64,000 nt of DNA from Gemmatimonas aurantiaca T-27 (GTDB taxonomy: Bacteria > Gemmatimonadota > Gemmatimonadetes > Gemmatimonadales > Gemmatimonadaceae): positions 1,674,001 to 1,738,000 of the forward strand of contig NC_012489.1 of assembly GCF_000010305.1 (NCBI RefSeq), read 5' to 3'. Below are positions 52,267 through 61,130 of this stretch, piece after piece; position 1 is the stretch's first letter, and every line of letters begins with the position of its first letter. The notes under the pieces are model-generated. The model made no database searches, had not been told where the DNA came from, and saw nothing but the letters and a program-made list of their open reading frames with translations. Both the position numbers and the translations under genes were made by a program.

Positions 52267-52412
52267 GCTTTGCCGCGGATGACACGGAAACGCGCGGAAA
52301 CACACGGGTCAAACAACAATCAAGAAATTGTTTGCACCGTTGTCAGAATACGCACTGGACTTGTCAGTATCCGTGTAGTTTCCGCGCGTTTCCGTGTCAT
52401 CCGCGGCAAAGC
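52267..52412. repeat. Long inverted repeat, MITE/REP-like element
   Basis: Left arm 52267-52307 (41 bases) and right arm 52371-52412 (42 bases) are reverse complements except for one extra base, separated by 63 bases. Each arm contains the motif GCGGATGACACGGAAACGCG. Similar '(C)CGCGGATGACACGG'-type intergenic repeats are scattered in many bacteria. It contains no gene and lies between two convergent genes, the M14 peptidase and the PEP-CTERM gene. Confidence 0.85.
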
Positions 52413-52454
52413 TGTTAGCGGTCTCGCACCTACACAGAAAGCCCCCCAGCCTGT

Positions 52455-53204
52455 TCAAGCACGCCGACGCCGGAGCGCAAACACCGCGACAGCGCCGACC
52501 GCCATCAGCAGGAACGTGGAAGGCTCTGGCACCGTGCTCTGCACCGTGTAGGACGCGCGGTACGCCCCCTCGTTGTCATCATAGGCGCCCGGGTCTCCCC
52601 AGAACGAGAACCCATCGGCGATGCCGAGATAGAGTGTGGTGGCGCCATCGGGCACAAAGAACTGCTGTGTCACACTCGCCGCCGTCGAGCCGTCCCCAAT
52701 GAAGAAGAGCTGTCCCAGCACTGGATTCAGGCTGAGAAACTCCGTGCCGATGGTATTGAAGTCGAGTGAAGCTGGCGCACTGGCGGGCAGGCCGGCACCG
52801 AGAAAGACGCCACCGAGAAATCCTGCCGTGCCTGCACTGATTCCGGAGATGGCTCCACTGCTGTTCAGTCCTGTGGAGATCAGTGGCGGCGCCGGGCCAT
52901 CCGGGTTGGATGTGACACAGGTGTTGCCCGGGCAGAAAGACATCGTGCCAAGCACCGAGGAAAACGTGAGCACTCTTCCGGTGCCTGGCGTGAGCGCAAT
53001 GCTCACCGGTGCAATGCCACCCCCGTCAGGTGGGACACATCCCGGAGCGCCGCAACCGGGCACGGCACTGTAGGCGTTGCCGCCGGCGAGATAGAGCGAT
53101 TGTGTGGCGCCCACGGATACCGTGCCGCTCTGTGCGGCAGCGGACGCCGACAGTGCGACAGACGAGACCAGCAAGGCCGCGAACGAGCGAGTCAGACGTG
53201 TCAT
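52455..53204 (-). CDS. PEP-CTERM sorting-signal exported protein
   Basis: A 249-residue exported protein on the minus strand. The signal peptide is 'SFAALLVSSVALSASAAAQ'. The C-terminus has the PEP-CTERM arrangement: 'VPEPSTF', a hydrophobic helix and the basic end 'RRRRA'. Such proteins are processed by exosortase and linked to extracellular polysaccharide. The central domain is Gly/Ser/Pro-rich with a cysteine pair ('GCGAPGC') and a 'FFVPDGATTLYLGIADG' segment typical of beta-sandwich surface proteins. ATG 53204 is the first Met before the signal. No exosortase gene is in the window. Confidence 0.88.
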   Translation of the reverse strand: MTRLTRSFAALLVSSVALSASAAAQSGTVSVGATQSLYLAGGNAYSAVPGCGAPGCVPPDGGGIAPVSIALTPGTGRVLTFSSVLGTMSFCPGNTCVTSNPDGPAPPLISTGLNSSGAISGISAGTAGFLGGVFLGAGLPASAPASLDFNTIGTEFLSLNPVLGQLFFIGDGSTAASVTQQFFVPDGATTLYLGIADGFSFWGDPGAYDDNEGAYRASYTVQSTVPEPSTFLLMAVGAVAVFALRRRRA

Positions 53205-53309
53205 GGCAGAAGGGGTTGAGGTGTATGCAATGGGCAATGCTGCGGGTGTCGGCCATGACTGTGCAAGGAACCCCATGCATAGTGGATCACTATCGATGCA
53301 ATGCCGAGG

Positions 53310-53315
53310 TATAAT
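53310..53315 (+). promoter_or_regulatory. TATAAT -10 element 8 bases before a start codon
   Basis: A perfect TATAAT at 53310-53315 precedes ATG 53323 by 7 bases. If used with a typical discriminator, transcription would begin at or next to the start codon, giving a leaderless mRNA. No good -35 hexamer is seen at 16-18 bases. Confidence 0.45.
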
Positions 53316-53322
53316 TTCCGAC

Positions 53323-55071
53323 ATGCGTACAATCTTGCGGGCCTCTCTGCTTGTCTGCGGTGTGTTGCTGGGTGTGGTAGGACTTCCGCGTGTCGCACAC
53401 GCGCAGACATTGACGGGCGTGGTGATCAGCGCGGATGGTGGCACCCCGATCACTGCCGCGGTTCTGGTGGTACTCGACGCGCAACAGAAAGAGCGCGCAC
53501 GTGTGGCCCTGTCATCGACGGGACGGTTTGTGCTGTCGGTGCCATCGGGTGTCTATCGATTGCGAGTGCTGCGCGTGGGCTACGCGCCATTCGATGGCGG
53601 CGAAGTGCGCGTCGACGGCACCACGCCACCAACGACCGTGCAATGGCGTGGCACACCCGTCGCGTTGCCGCAGGTGTTGGTGCGGGAGCGCCAACAGTGT
53701 GATCTGACCAAGGCGCAGGGCGCCACGTTGGCGGTGGTGTGGGAGCAGATCAGTGCAGCGCTCGGCGTGACCGATGCGAGCACCGATGCGCCCACGGCGA
53801 CGACGCGGCAGTTCGATCGATATGGATTTGTGCGTCGCCTCGACGCGGAAGGCCGGCTCGTTCGCGGCATCACGCAACAGCGCACCCGTGGCGTGTCGCT
53901 CACCAGCTACCGGGCCTGGGATCCCGACAGTCTGGCCATGCAGGGCTATCTGCGTGAAGACGCCACCGGCAGCACGTTCTATGGACCCACGGCCAGCACG
54001 TTGGTGTCACCGGCGTTCTTGCGCACACATTGTTTTGAATTGATCGACCGACCGGATGGCAATCGCGAACGATTGATCGTGCGATTCGAGCCGGCAACGC
54101 CACGTGAGCGTGTCGTCGATATCGCCGGGAGCTTCTGGGTCGATCGTCGCACCGCCCGCTTGGACAGCGTGCAGTTTCGTTATACCGGACTGCCTGCGTT
54201 TGTCACGCCCGAGCAGGCGCGAGGCAGTGTGCAGTTCGCGCAACTGCCGGACGGGAGCTGGTTCGTGTCACAGTGGACGTTGCGCATGCCTCGGATCGGC
54301 GACCGCGCACGACGCAGCAGCGACAATCTGCGTCGCACGACGTTCGCGCTTGAAGAGCGGGCGGTCACTGAGATGCAGGAGGAGGGTGGGGTGGTACTCG
54401 CCGTGGAGGCCGGCCAGGTCCAGCACTATCGGGCCGCATTGCCAACGCTCCGTGTGCAGTTCGAACGACCGGCACCATGGATGGCGGCGGCAAGCGTCCG
54501 CGTGAGAGGGACAGACATCGCTGCGCCGATCGACAGTCTCGGGCGCGTCATGTTCTCCGTGCCGCAGGGCCGCTACGACCTCACGCTGCATTGGCCATTT
54601 GCCGCCGCCGGGGATACCGCTGCCTGGAACCTCGCCAGCGGCATCGCCACCCGGCACGACACCATGGCCGATAGTGTCCGCACGCCCACCGGCGACGCAT
54701 TGCTCCGGCATCTCTGTGGCGCCGAGCCGCAACGAATGCGGCAGGCCGCGATCTGGGGCACGGTGACGGACTCCCTTGGCAAACCCCTCGTCGGGGCGAC
54801 CGTCAAGGCAAAGTGGGTCGACGCCGTGCGATTGCCATCGACCGCATCGGGTGACCGTCTTTCTGCGTCGGCGCACGAACTGCAGTCGATCACCACGACC
54901 GGCGGCCATTTTCTGGTCTGTGGCGTGCCGCGCACCCAGTTCGTGGTGGAAGCGAGTGCCGGCGACCCGGGCGCCCCTCTGATGGGCCATACATCCGCCT
55001 ATCTCACGGACGCCAGCCGCTTCGAACTGGTGAACACCCTCGTCGCCAAGCCCGTGGCGCCCGGAAAATGA
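53323..55071 (+). CDS. Exported protein with carboxypeptidase-regulatory-like domains
   Basis: A 582-residue protein with a signal peptide ('ASLLVCGVLLGVVGLPRVAHAQ'). Directly after it is a carboxypeptidase D regulatory-like (transthyretin-fold) domain ('TLTGVVISADGGTPITAAVLVV', 'VYRLRVLRVGYAPFDGGEVRV'). A second one lies near the end ('IWGTVTDSLGKPLVGATVKAKW'). The middle ~350 residues are beta-rich and not recognised. Such domains often precede TonB-dependent receptors, but no receptor domain is present here. Divergent from the PEP-CTERM gene, with a 118-base gap. Confidence 0.78.
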   Translation: MRTILRASLLVCGVLLGVVGLPRVAHAQTLTGVVISADGGTPITAAVLVVLDAQQKERARVALSSTGRFVLSVPSGVYRLRVLRVGYAPFDGGEVRVDGTTPPTTVQWRGTPVALPQVLVRERQQCDLTKAQGATLAVVWEQISAALGVTDASTDAPTATTRQFDRYGFVRRLDAEGRLVRGITQQRTRGVSLTSYRAWDPDSLAMQGYLREDATGSTFYGPTASTLVSPAFLRTHCFELIDRPDGNRERLIVRFEPATPRERVVDIAGSFWVDRRTARLDSVQFRYTGLPAFVTPEQARGSVQFAQLPDGSWFVSQWTLRMPRIGDRARRSSDNLRRTTFALEERAVTEMQEEGGVVLAVEAGQVQHYRAALPTLRVQFERPAPWMAAASVRVRGTDIAAPIDSLGRVMFSVPQGRYDLTLHWPFAAAGDTAAWNLASGIATRHDTMADSVRTPTGDALLRHLCGAEPQRMRQAAIWGTVTDSLGKPLVGATVKAKWVDAVRLPSTASGDRLSASAHELQSITTTGGHFLVCGVPRTQFVVEASAGDPGAPLMGHTSAYLTDASRFELVNTLVAKPVAPGK

Positions 55072-55098
55072 GCATGCTGGCTGTCCTGCCCCCTGCAA

Positions 55099-55248
55099 CC
55101 TCTCCAACTCCCTCCTGTCATCCTCTAGAAACCGATGAAGCCCGGCGGCGAGTCTTTCCGGCGACGCTCCCCCGCAGTCTCCACCGCGGCCAATTCCGGC
55201 TCCCCGGCGTCATCGGTTTCTAGAGGAATCAGGGGGGAGATGGAGAGG
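55099..55248. repeat. Second inverted-repeat element, unrelated sequence
   Basis: Left arm 55099-55138 and right arm 55210-55248 are reverse complements at roughly 35 of 40 positions. The innermost 17 bases, CCTCTAGAAACCGATGA (55122-55138) and its complement (55210-55226), match perfectly. The 71-base centre is GC-rich with no coding frame. The arm sequence differs from the element at 52267. Confidence 0.8.
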
Positions 55249-55330
55249 GCGCCGTGCAAGAGGACTGCAACTGCCCCCCTGCCAAGGCCTTCCGTCTGCT
55301 ACCTCACATCCTGACGCATCGGCGCAAAAA

Positions 55331-55339
55331 TGTGGATAA
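55331..55339. promoter_or_regulatory. Consensus DnaA box
   Basis: TGTGGATAA is the reverse complement of TTATCCACA, an exact match to the DnaA box consensus. It lies about 270 bases before ftsZ. A further copy is not seen; TCGTCCACA nearby has two mismatches. A single box fits a DnaA-responsive promoter better than an origin. Confidence 0.6.
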
Positions 55340-55406
55340 CGTGACACCCATCTGATGGGCTCGGCTGTGTGTCACAAAGTTCCACAAGTGTAAAGAAATC
55401 CATGGG

Positions 55407-55434
55407 TTGCGCGATTTCTCCGGAAGTGTATTCT
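55407..55434 (+). promoter_or_regulatory. Candidate ftsZ promoter
   Basis: TTGCGC (55407-55412) and TATTCT (55429-55434) are separated by 16 bases. It lies 68 bases after the DnaA box and about 170 bases before the ftsZ start, with no gene between. Confidence 0.45.
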
Positions 55435-55601
55435 AGGGGAGTCACGGCATCAGTTCCGGTTTCGTCCACAATTTGTAATCGATCGGGCGCGCGGACCGCC
55501 AACGTCGGCGGTGCTCGCTGCAGCTCGATCGCCAGTGCCCCCCGCGGGGGTGCTGCGTCATTCACCCTGTGCCGCAAAAGCCCCGTATGGAGCTCCCCCG
55601 G

Positions 55602-56852
55602 ATGACCTTCGAGTTCGAAGAGAGCGCTTCCCAGAACGCCCGCATGAAAGTGGTGGGCGTGGGTGGCGGCGGCGGCAACGCCGTGAACCGCATGATCGAG
55701 GAACACCTCGAGGGTGTCGAGTTCATCTCGGTGAACACCGACGCGCAGGCGCTCATGAACTCCAAGGCCGACGTCAAGATCCAGATCGGCAAGAAGCTGA
55801 CGCGCGGGCTCGGCGCCGGTGCTCGCCCCGAGATCGGACGCCAGGCCATCGAAGAGAATCGCGAAGATACCAAGCGCGTGCTCGGCAACGCCGACCTCGT
55901 GTTCGTCACCTGCGGTATGGGCGGCGGCACGGGTACTGGTGCGGCGCCAGTGGTGTGCCAGTTGGCGCGTGAGGCCGGTGCGCTCACCGTGGGTATCGTC
56001 ACCCGCCCGTTCCTCTTCGAAGGGCGCAAGCGGATGCGTCAGGCCGAAGAGGGCATCAACGAGATGCGCAAGAACGTCGACACGATGATCATCGTGCCGA
56101 ACGAGCGCCTGCTCGCCGTCGTGGGCAAGGGCATCCCCTTCCACGAAGCCCTCAAGAAGGCCGACGAAGTGCTGCTGCATGCCACGCAGGGCATCTCGGT
56201 GCTGATCAGCGAAACCGGCATGGTGAATGTCGACTTTGCCGACGTGCGCACGGTCATGCAGAACGGCGGTTCGGCGCTCATGGGCACCGGCATCGGTCGC
56301 GGCGAAAACCGGGCCAGTGAAGCCGCCCAGCAGGCCATCGCCTCGCCGCTGCTCGACAACGTGTCCATCTCCGGAGCCACCGGCGTGCTGGTCAACATCA
56401 CCGGCGGCGAAGACCTCACGTTGGGCGAAGTGCACCAGATCAATGACATCGTGCACGACGCGGTGGGCGATGACGCCGAAATCATCTTCGGCGCCGTCCA
56501 CGAGCCGGCCATGATGGGGGAGATCCGGGTCACGGTCATTGCGACCGGATTCGATCGGTACGTGCAGGGAGGTCACACCGCGGGCCACACCTCGTCCCAA
56601 GGTGGTTTTGCCCCTTCCGCTGGTGTAACGCCGGCTGCATTTTCCCAAGCTGCGGCTGCTCCCAAGGCGCCGTCGGTGCTCCCGTTTCCGTCCCGCGAAC
56701 GTCCTGCGGTCCGGCCCCCGGCGCCACCGGCGAGGCCAGCGTGGGAGGGGGCAGCTCCGCGTCCTCCCCGCGTCCAACCGCCGGCCTCGTCGTCGAGTGC
56801 TGAACTCGACGACATGGAAATTCCGACGTTCATACGGAGACAGATGGATTGA
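55602..56852 (+). CDS. ftsZ: Cell-division GTPase FtsZ
   Basis: A 416-residue tubulin homologue that forms the Z ring. The GTP-binding motifs are '[14 protein letters not shown]', 'NTDAQAL', the tubulin signature '[13 protein letters not shown]' and '[11 protein letters not shown]'. The T7-type synergy region is '[13 protein letters not shown]'. A Pro/Ala-rich linker of ~90 residues leads to the conserved C-terminal peptide '[12 protein letters not shown]', the FtsA-binding site. ATG 55602 is preferred because GGAG lies 9 bases upstream and FtsZ proteins usually begin with an acidic stretch such as 'FEFEE'. GTG 55569 and ATG 55587 are longer options. The stop overlaps the next gene (TTGA). 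Confidence 0.98.
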   Translation: MTFEFEESASQNARMKVVGVGGGGGNAVNRMIEEHLEGVEFISVNTDAQALMNSKADVKIQIGKKLTRGLGAGARPEIGRQAIEENREDTKRVLGNADLVFVTCGMGGGTGTGAAPVVCQLAREAGALTVGIVTRPFLFEGRKRMRQAEEGINEMRKNVDTMIIVPNERLLAVVGKGIPFHEALKKADEVLLHATQGISVLISETGMVNVDFADVRTVMQNGGSALMGTGIGRGENRASEAAQQAIASPLLDNVSISGATGVLVNITGGEDLTLGEVHQINDIVHDAVGDDAEIIFGAVHEPAMMGEIRVTVIATGFDRYVQGGHTAGHTSSQGGFAPSAGVTPAAFSQAAAAPKAPSVLPFPSRERPAVRPPAPPARPAWEGAAPRPPRVQPPASSSSAELDDMEIPTFIRRQMD

Positions 56853-58126
56853 CCGTCACGCGAACGCTGCTCGTTGCCGCTGGATGTCTGGGGATCGGAG
56901 CGGCGGTTATCGCGCTGGGTCGACCGGTCGAAGAGCGCCCTGCCGCCGAAGTCCTGACGGCCGGGCCTCGTGTGTCTTCCCGTTGGCGCACCACCGTGGA
57001 CACGCTGCGAAAGGGCGAAGCGCTGTCGGTGGCGTTGCAGCGCGCGGGCGTGTCACCACTGGAAGCTGCTGACGCACTGCGGGCGGCTTCGGCAATTGAT
57101 TCCCGTCGCATTCGCGCCGGAACCCAGATCACGGCGCGAGTCGAACCTGACTCTGGTACGTCGGAGATCATCTTCCAGCTCGCGATCGATCGGATTGTTC
57201 GCCTGACCCGGTCGAATGTCGGCACCAGCGACTGGACCGAAAAGGAAGAATTGCTCCCCTGGAGCACCGACACGGTGGTCGTGGGTGGGGTGGTCACGTC
57301 CACCCTCACGGGCGCCATTGCGGCCGGCGCTGATGCTTTCCCCGAGCGGGTGCGGACCGAGCTGGCCTATGCACTGGCCGATATCCTCGAGTATCGCGTC
57401 GATCTGAGCCGCGACCTGCAGAAGGGCGATTCCGTGCGGGTGCTCGTCGAACGGCAGGTCGCCCCCAATGGCATGGTGCGCCCGGGCAACATCATCGCCG
57501 CCCGCCTCACGGTGGACGGACGCTCGGTGGAAACCATGCGCTTCGCGCAGGGCACGCGCGCGTCGTACTACGATGGCGAGGGCAAGTCCATGCGCGCCGC
57601 GTTCCTGCGGGCCCCTTTGGCCTTCCGGCGCATCTCCAGTGTGTTCGGCCTTCGGCGTCATCCCATCCTCGGCGTCACACGTGCTCACCAGGGCACCGAC
57701 TATGCCGCGGCGGCGGGCACGCCGGTGCGCGCGCTCGGTGATGGTCGTGTGATTTTTGCTGGCTGGAAGGGCGGGTATGGGCGTGTCATCGAGATCCGTC
57801 ATACCAACGGGTACGTGACGCGCTATGGACACCTCAAGGGGTTTGCGAGCGGGATCAAGGCCGGCACATCGGTGGCGATCTCACGAACCATTGGGTTCGT
57901 TGGTGCGACCGGACTCGCGACGGCACCGCACCTGCATTTCGAAGTCCTGGTTGGTGGCAAACACCGTGACCCGCGCGTGGCACTGCGCAATGTCACCGGC
58001 GAGCCGTTGGCCGCTGCGCAGCGTGCCGAGTTTGTGGCACTCAAGGCGCGCCTGTTCGCCCAACTCGATGCCGGACAGCCCACGCTGGCCATGCGTGGTG
58101 AGGGAGTGCGCGGCACCGGCGACTGA
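56849..58126 (+). CDS. M23-family (LytM) peptidoglycan endopeptidase
   Basis: A 425-residue exported protein with an N-terminal helix ('[17 protein letters not shown]'), a region resembling the LysM/OapA-like substrate-holding domain (~50-260), and an M23 domain at ~270-390. Zinc ligands are in '[10 protein letters not shown]' (His-x3-Asp) and 'PHLHFEV' (H-x-H), with 'YGHLKGF' between them, so it looks catalytically active. M23 enzymes cut peptide cross-bridges. TTG start overlaps the ftsZ stop (TTGA), which suggests co-translation with FtsZ and a role in septum splitting. The MepM-like architecture fits, though MepM itself acts in elongation. Confidence 0.9.
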   Translation: MTVTRTLLVAAGCLGIGAAVIALGRPVEERPAAEVLTAGPRVSSRWRTTVDTLRKGEALSVALQRAGVSPLEAADALRAASAIDSRRIRAGTQITARVEPDSGTSEIIFQLAIDRIVRLTRSNVGTSDWTEKEELLPWSTDTVVVGGVVTSTLTGAIAAGADAFPERVRTELAYALADILEYRVDLSRDLQKGDSVRVLVERQVAPNGMVRPGNIIAARLTVDGRSVETMRFAQGTRASYYDGEGKSMRAAFLRAPLAFRRISSVFGLRRHPILGVTRAHQGTDYAAAAGTPVRALGDGRVIFAGWKGGYGRVIEIRHTNGYVTRYGHLKGFASGIKAGTSVAISRTIGFVGATGLATAPHLHFEVLVGGKHRDPRVALRNVTGEPLAAAQRAEFVALKARLFAQLDAGQPTLAMRGEGVRGTGD

Positions 58127-58157
58127 ACGTTGCCTGCTAGGGTACACGTACAAGCAT

Positions 58158-58202
58158 GACGGGGCGGGAGCGCAGGTAGACTCCCGCCCCGTCCCCTTTT
58201 TT
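58158..58202 (+). terminator. Rho-independent terminator after the ftsZ-M23 operon
   Basis: A perfect 13-base GC stem, 58158-58170 with 58181-58193, a 10-base loop and a T6 run at 58197-58202. It begins 32 bases after the M23 stop. Confidence 0.92.
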
Positions 58203-58231
58203 CTGACCGCTCTTCTCGTGAGCTTACCTGC

Positions 58232-60130
58232 GTGATTCGCTGGATCGTCGCCATCGCGTTGGGCCTACTGGCCGCCTGGCTCGCCTATGGGCGTGGACAG
58301 GCTGGGGTTTCGCCGCGCACCGGACGCTGGGGGCTTGCCGCGCTGCGTGCGCTTGCCGTGACCATCGTGGCCGCGTTACTCGTTGGCGCGCCATCCGGTC
58401 GTGCCAAGCCATTGCCGGCCCTGCTGGCTGTCGACGCTTCCGCCTCGTGGCGTCGTGCGGCGGGCGATGAAAGCACCGCCGTGCGGGCATGGCGCACGCG
58501 ACTCATCGACAGTGTGTTGCCCGCCGTTGGTGCGGATGCGCCACTGGTGTTCATCGGTGACTCGCTGCGCGAGGGAACACGGGATGATCTGTCGCGCTGG
58601 TTTCCGTCTGACGTCGCCTCGCGCGCACGTTCGGCGGTCGATCGCGCGGCGTCGATGGGCCGGTCACTGGTGCTGGTGACCGATGGCGAACTCGATGACG
58701 CCGACGTGCTCGCGGAGTCGCCGGCCGGTTCGCGTGTGGTCACCATGAACAGCGGCGCGCCACGTCGCGATGTGGCCGTGGCCGATCTCACCGCGCCCTC
58801 CTCCGCAACGGCCGCCGATACCGTCCCCGTGGCGGCCACCTTGGTGGCTGGTGGGGTGGCCACGCCGGATGGCACGCTGGCCGTACTGCTGGACGGCACC
58901 GAGGTGGCGTCGATACCGGTGCCGGCGCTTGCACCGTTCGCCAGTACACGCGTGACCACGATGGTCGCGATGCCACGTGGTTCGCGCATTGCGTTGTTGC
59001 AATCGGTGGTGCGAGTGGCGGCCGATGCGGAGCCGCGCAATGACACACTCACGGTGGCCATCGATGTTGGTGATCGACCGACGGCGGTGTTTCTGTCCAC
59101 CGCGCCGGATATCGACGTACGTGAAGCGCTGACGGTGCTGCGCGGATCGCTGGATGTTCCCACCCGTGCCTACCTGCGGGTGGCACCAAACGTGTGGCGT
59201 GTGGAAGGTTCGCTGGCGCCGATCAGTGAAGCGGAGGTGCGGGATCGTGCTTCGGCGGCTGGCATGTTGGTGCTGCACGGCGACACGAGCTGGCTGGGTG
59301 CCCGCGGCACGGCGGTGGCCCGCGCATTGTGGATTCCTGCACCGCCGACCGCCGTCGCACGAGCCGGTGAACTGACCCGCACGCCGGAGTGGTACGCTGC
59401 CTCGGCGCCGGCGTCACCGCTCATGTCGGCCCTGACAGCGCTGCCGTTTGATTCGCTGCCCCCCATCACACTGGCTGGACCTGCCGTGCCAACGGGGGCG
59501 ACCACGTCCGCCGCCGTGCTGACGGCGCGACTGGGCAAGCGTGGCGACGCCGTGGCGGCCATCGCCGCGCGCGAAGAGCGTGGCACGCGGGCGGTGATCA
59601 TTTCCGGTTCTGGGTACGCAGGCTGGTCACTGCGTGGTGGTCGTCCGCGTGAAGCCTTCACTGCGCTGTGGGGCGCGATCTTCGATTGGGTGTCGGCGGG
59701 TCGCGGTGATGTGCGTGCCGCGCGCCCGGTGGCAGGACTGACCCGCGCTGGTGAGCCGGTGCTGTGGCGTCGCGGTGGCGCGGACACGCTGGTGGCGGTC
59801 GCCATCACCCGGCGTGGAGCGGCCCAGGCGGCCAACACGCCCGCCGACTCACTCACGCTCACATTCCCGTCTCGCAGCTTCGATGTGACGTCGATCCCAT
59901 TGCCGGCCGGGGTGTATGACGTGCGTACGGCCGGTGGCAGCAGCGTACTGGTGGTGAACGCGGCGCGTGAATGGGTGCCCCGTGCACCGACCGTGATGGC
60001 CGGCAATGCGACCCGCAGCGCGTCCAGCTCCACGGCGCCGCGATTGGTCGATGCCGGATGGCCCTTTCTGCTCGCGCTGCTGCTCCTGTGCGGCGAATGG
60101 CTGGGGCGCCGGGCTGCTGGCCAGCGATAG
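58232..60130 (+). CDS. Membrane protein with VWA-type domain
   Basis: A 632-residue protein. Two N-terminal membrane helices (~3-20 and ~35-53) precede a von Willebrand A-like domain with the MIDAS D-x-S-x-S at 68-72 ('VDASASW') and a later 'VLVTDGELDD'. The middle is beta-rich, then a glutamine-amidotransferase-like stretch appears ('AVIISGSGYAGWSLRGG'). One C-terminal helix ends the protein. Architecture resembles BatA-like or COG5426 membrane proteins; function is unknown. GTG 58232 is used. ftsY follows 32 bases after the stop. Confidence 0.75.
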   Translation: MIRWIVAIALGLLAAWLAYGRGQAGVSPRTGRWGLAALRALAVTIVAALLVGAPSGRAKPLPALLAVDASASWRRAAGDESTAVRAWRTRLIDSVLPAVGADAPLVFIGDSLREGTRDDLSRWFPSDVASRARSAVDRAASMGRSLVLVTDGELDDADVLAESPAGSRVVTMNSGAPRRDVAVADLTAPSSATAADTVPVAATLVAGGVATPDGTLAVLLDGTEVASIPVPALAPFASTRVTTMVAMPRGSRIALLQSVVRVAADAEPRNDTLTVAIDVGDRPTAVFLSTAPDIDVREALTVLRGSLDVPTRAYLRVAPNVWRVEGSLAPISEAEVRDRASAAGMLVLHGDTSWLGARGTAVARALWIPAPPTAVARAGELTRTPEWYAASAPASPLMSALTALPFDSLPPITLAGPAVPTGATTSAAVLTARLGKRGDAVAAIAAREERGTRAVIISGSGYAGWSLRGGRPREAFTALWGAIFDWVSAGRGDVRAARPVAGLTRAGEPVLWRRGGADTLVAVAITRRGAAQAANTPADSLTLTFPSRSFDVTSIPLPAGVYDVRTAGGSSVLVVNAAREWVPRAPTVMAGNATRSASSSTAPRLVDAGWPFLLALLLLCGEWLGRRAAGQR

Positions 60131-60162
60131 CGCCTCCCCGAATCTCACTACGGCTTCTCCGC

Positions 60163-61092
60163 ATGTCGCGACTATTCAGACGAAAAGATGATGTTCCCAA
60201 GCGCTCGCTGTGGCAGCGCGTCAAGGACATCGTGCGCACCGACGTGTCGGTGCTGTTCAAGGGTGTTGATGAAGGTTCGCTCGAGGCGCTGGAAACACTG
60301 CTCATCGAGTCCGACTTTGGTGTGCCCACCTCGCTCGCGCTGGTGGCCGAAGTGGAGCGACGACACAAGCGCGGTGAGGTGAAGACCGAGGCGGAGTTCC
60401 GTCAGGCTCTCGCCGACGGCGTGGCCAATGCGTTGCGGACCGGCAATGCGGATCCGGCGATGGCCATGGCCGCATCGGGCCCGACGGTGCTGTTGGTGAT
60501 CGGTGTGAACGGTGCAGGGAAAACCACGTTCATCGGCAAGCTGGCCGCGCAGTACCGTGCGCAGGGCAAGCGGGTGCTGGTTGGCGCGGCCGACACGTTC
60601 CGCGCCGGCGCCATCGATCAGTTGCGCGTATGGGCCGAGCGTTCGGGGGCGGAATTCGTGGGCGGGAAGCCGGGATCAGATCCCGCGTCGGTGGCCTACG
60701 ACGCCGTGGACGCGGGGATTGCCCGCAACATGGATCTGATCATCGTGGACACGGCGGGGCGTCTGCATACGAGTGACGACCTGATGACGGAGCTGCGCAA
60801 GATGCATCGGGTCATCGGCAAGCGGATGCCGGAAGCCCCTCACGAAATCCTGCTGGTCCTCGACGGGACCATCGGGCAGAATGCGCTGTCGCAGGCACGC
60901 ACGTTCTCCAGTGCCGTGCCCGTCACCGGCGTGGTGGTGACCAAGCTCGATGGCACCGCCAAGGGAGGTATCGTGGTGGCGGTGCATGAAGCCCTCAATG
61001 TCCCCATCAAGTACGTGGGGGTGGGGGAACAGGTCGGTGATCTCGAGCCGTTTGACGCCGACGTGTACGCGAAGGAACTGGTCGAGGCCTGA
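60163..61092 (+). CDS. ftsY: Signal recognition particle receptor FtsY
   Basis: A 309-residue SRP-family GTPase that docks SRP-bound ribosomes at the membrane. A short basic N-terminus ('SRLFRRKDDVPKR') replaces the long acidic A domain of E. coli FtsY. The N domain is ~20-95, and the G domain has 'GVNGAGKTTFIGKLA', 'ADTFRAGAIDQLRVW', 'DTAGRLHTSDDLM' and 'TKLDGTAKGG'. ATG 60163 is used; the frame back to 59971 is inside the upstream gene. recG starts 38 bases downstream. Confidence 0.97.
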   Translation: MSRLFRRKDDVPKRSLWQRVKDIVRTDVSVLFKGVDEGSLEALETLLIESDFGVPTSLALVAEVERRHKRGEVKTEAEFRQALADGVANALRTGNADPAMAMAASGPTVLLVIGVNGAGKTTFIGKLAAQYRAQGKRVLVGAADTFRAGAIDQLRVWAERSGAEFVGGKPGSDPASVAYDAVDAGIARNMDLIIVDTAGRLHTSDDLMTELRKMHRVIGKRMPEAPHEILLVLDGTIGQNALSQARTFSSAVPVTGVVVTKLDGTAKGGIVVAVHEALNVPIKYVGVGEQVGDLEPFDADVYAKELVEA

Positions 61093-61130
61093 CCACACTC
61101 CGGCACCTGCGGCACATACTCATCAGGTAG

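Larger units (their letters stand above)
55072..55601. other. Non-coding region upstream of ftsZ (530 bases)
   Basis: Holds no credible gene. It contains a long imperfect inverted repeat (55099-55248), a consensus DnaA box (55331-55339) and a promoter-like pair (55407-55434). The last ~140 bases before ftsZ are comparatively free of structure. Confidence 0.7.

Noticed and set aside
55300-55470. Possible replication origin upstream of ftsZ
   Set aside because: Only one exact DnaA box and no dnaA, dnaN or gidA nearby; a regulatory site is more likely.
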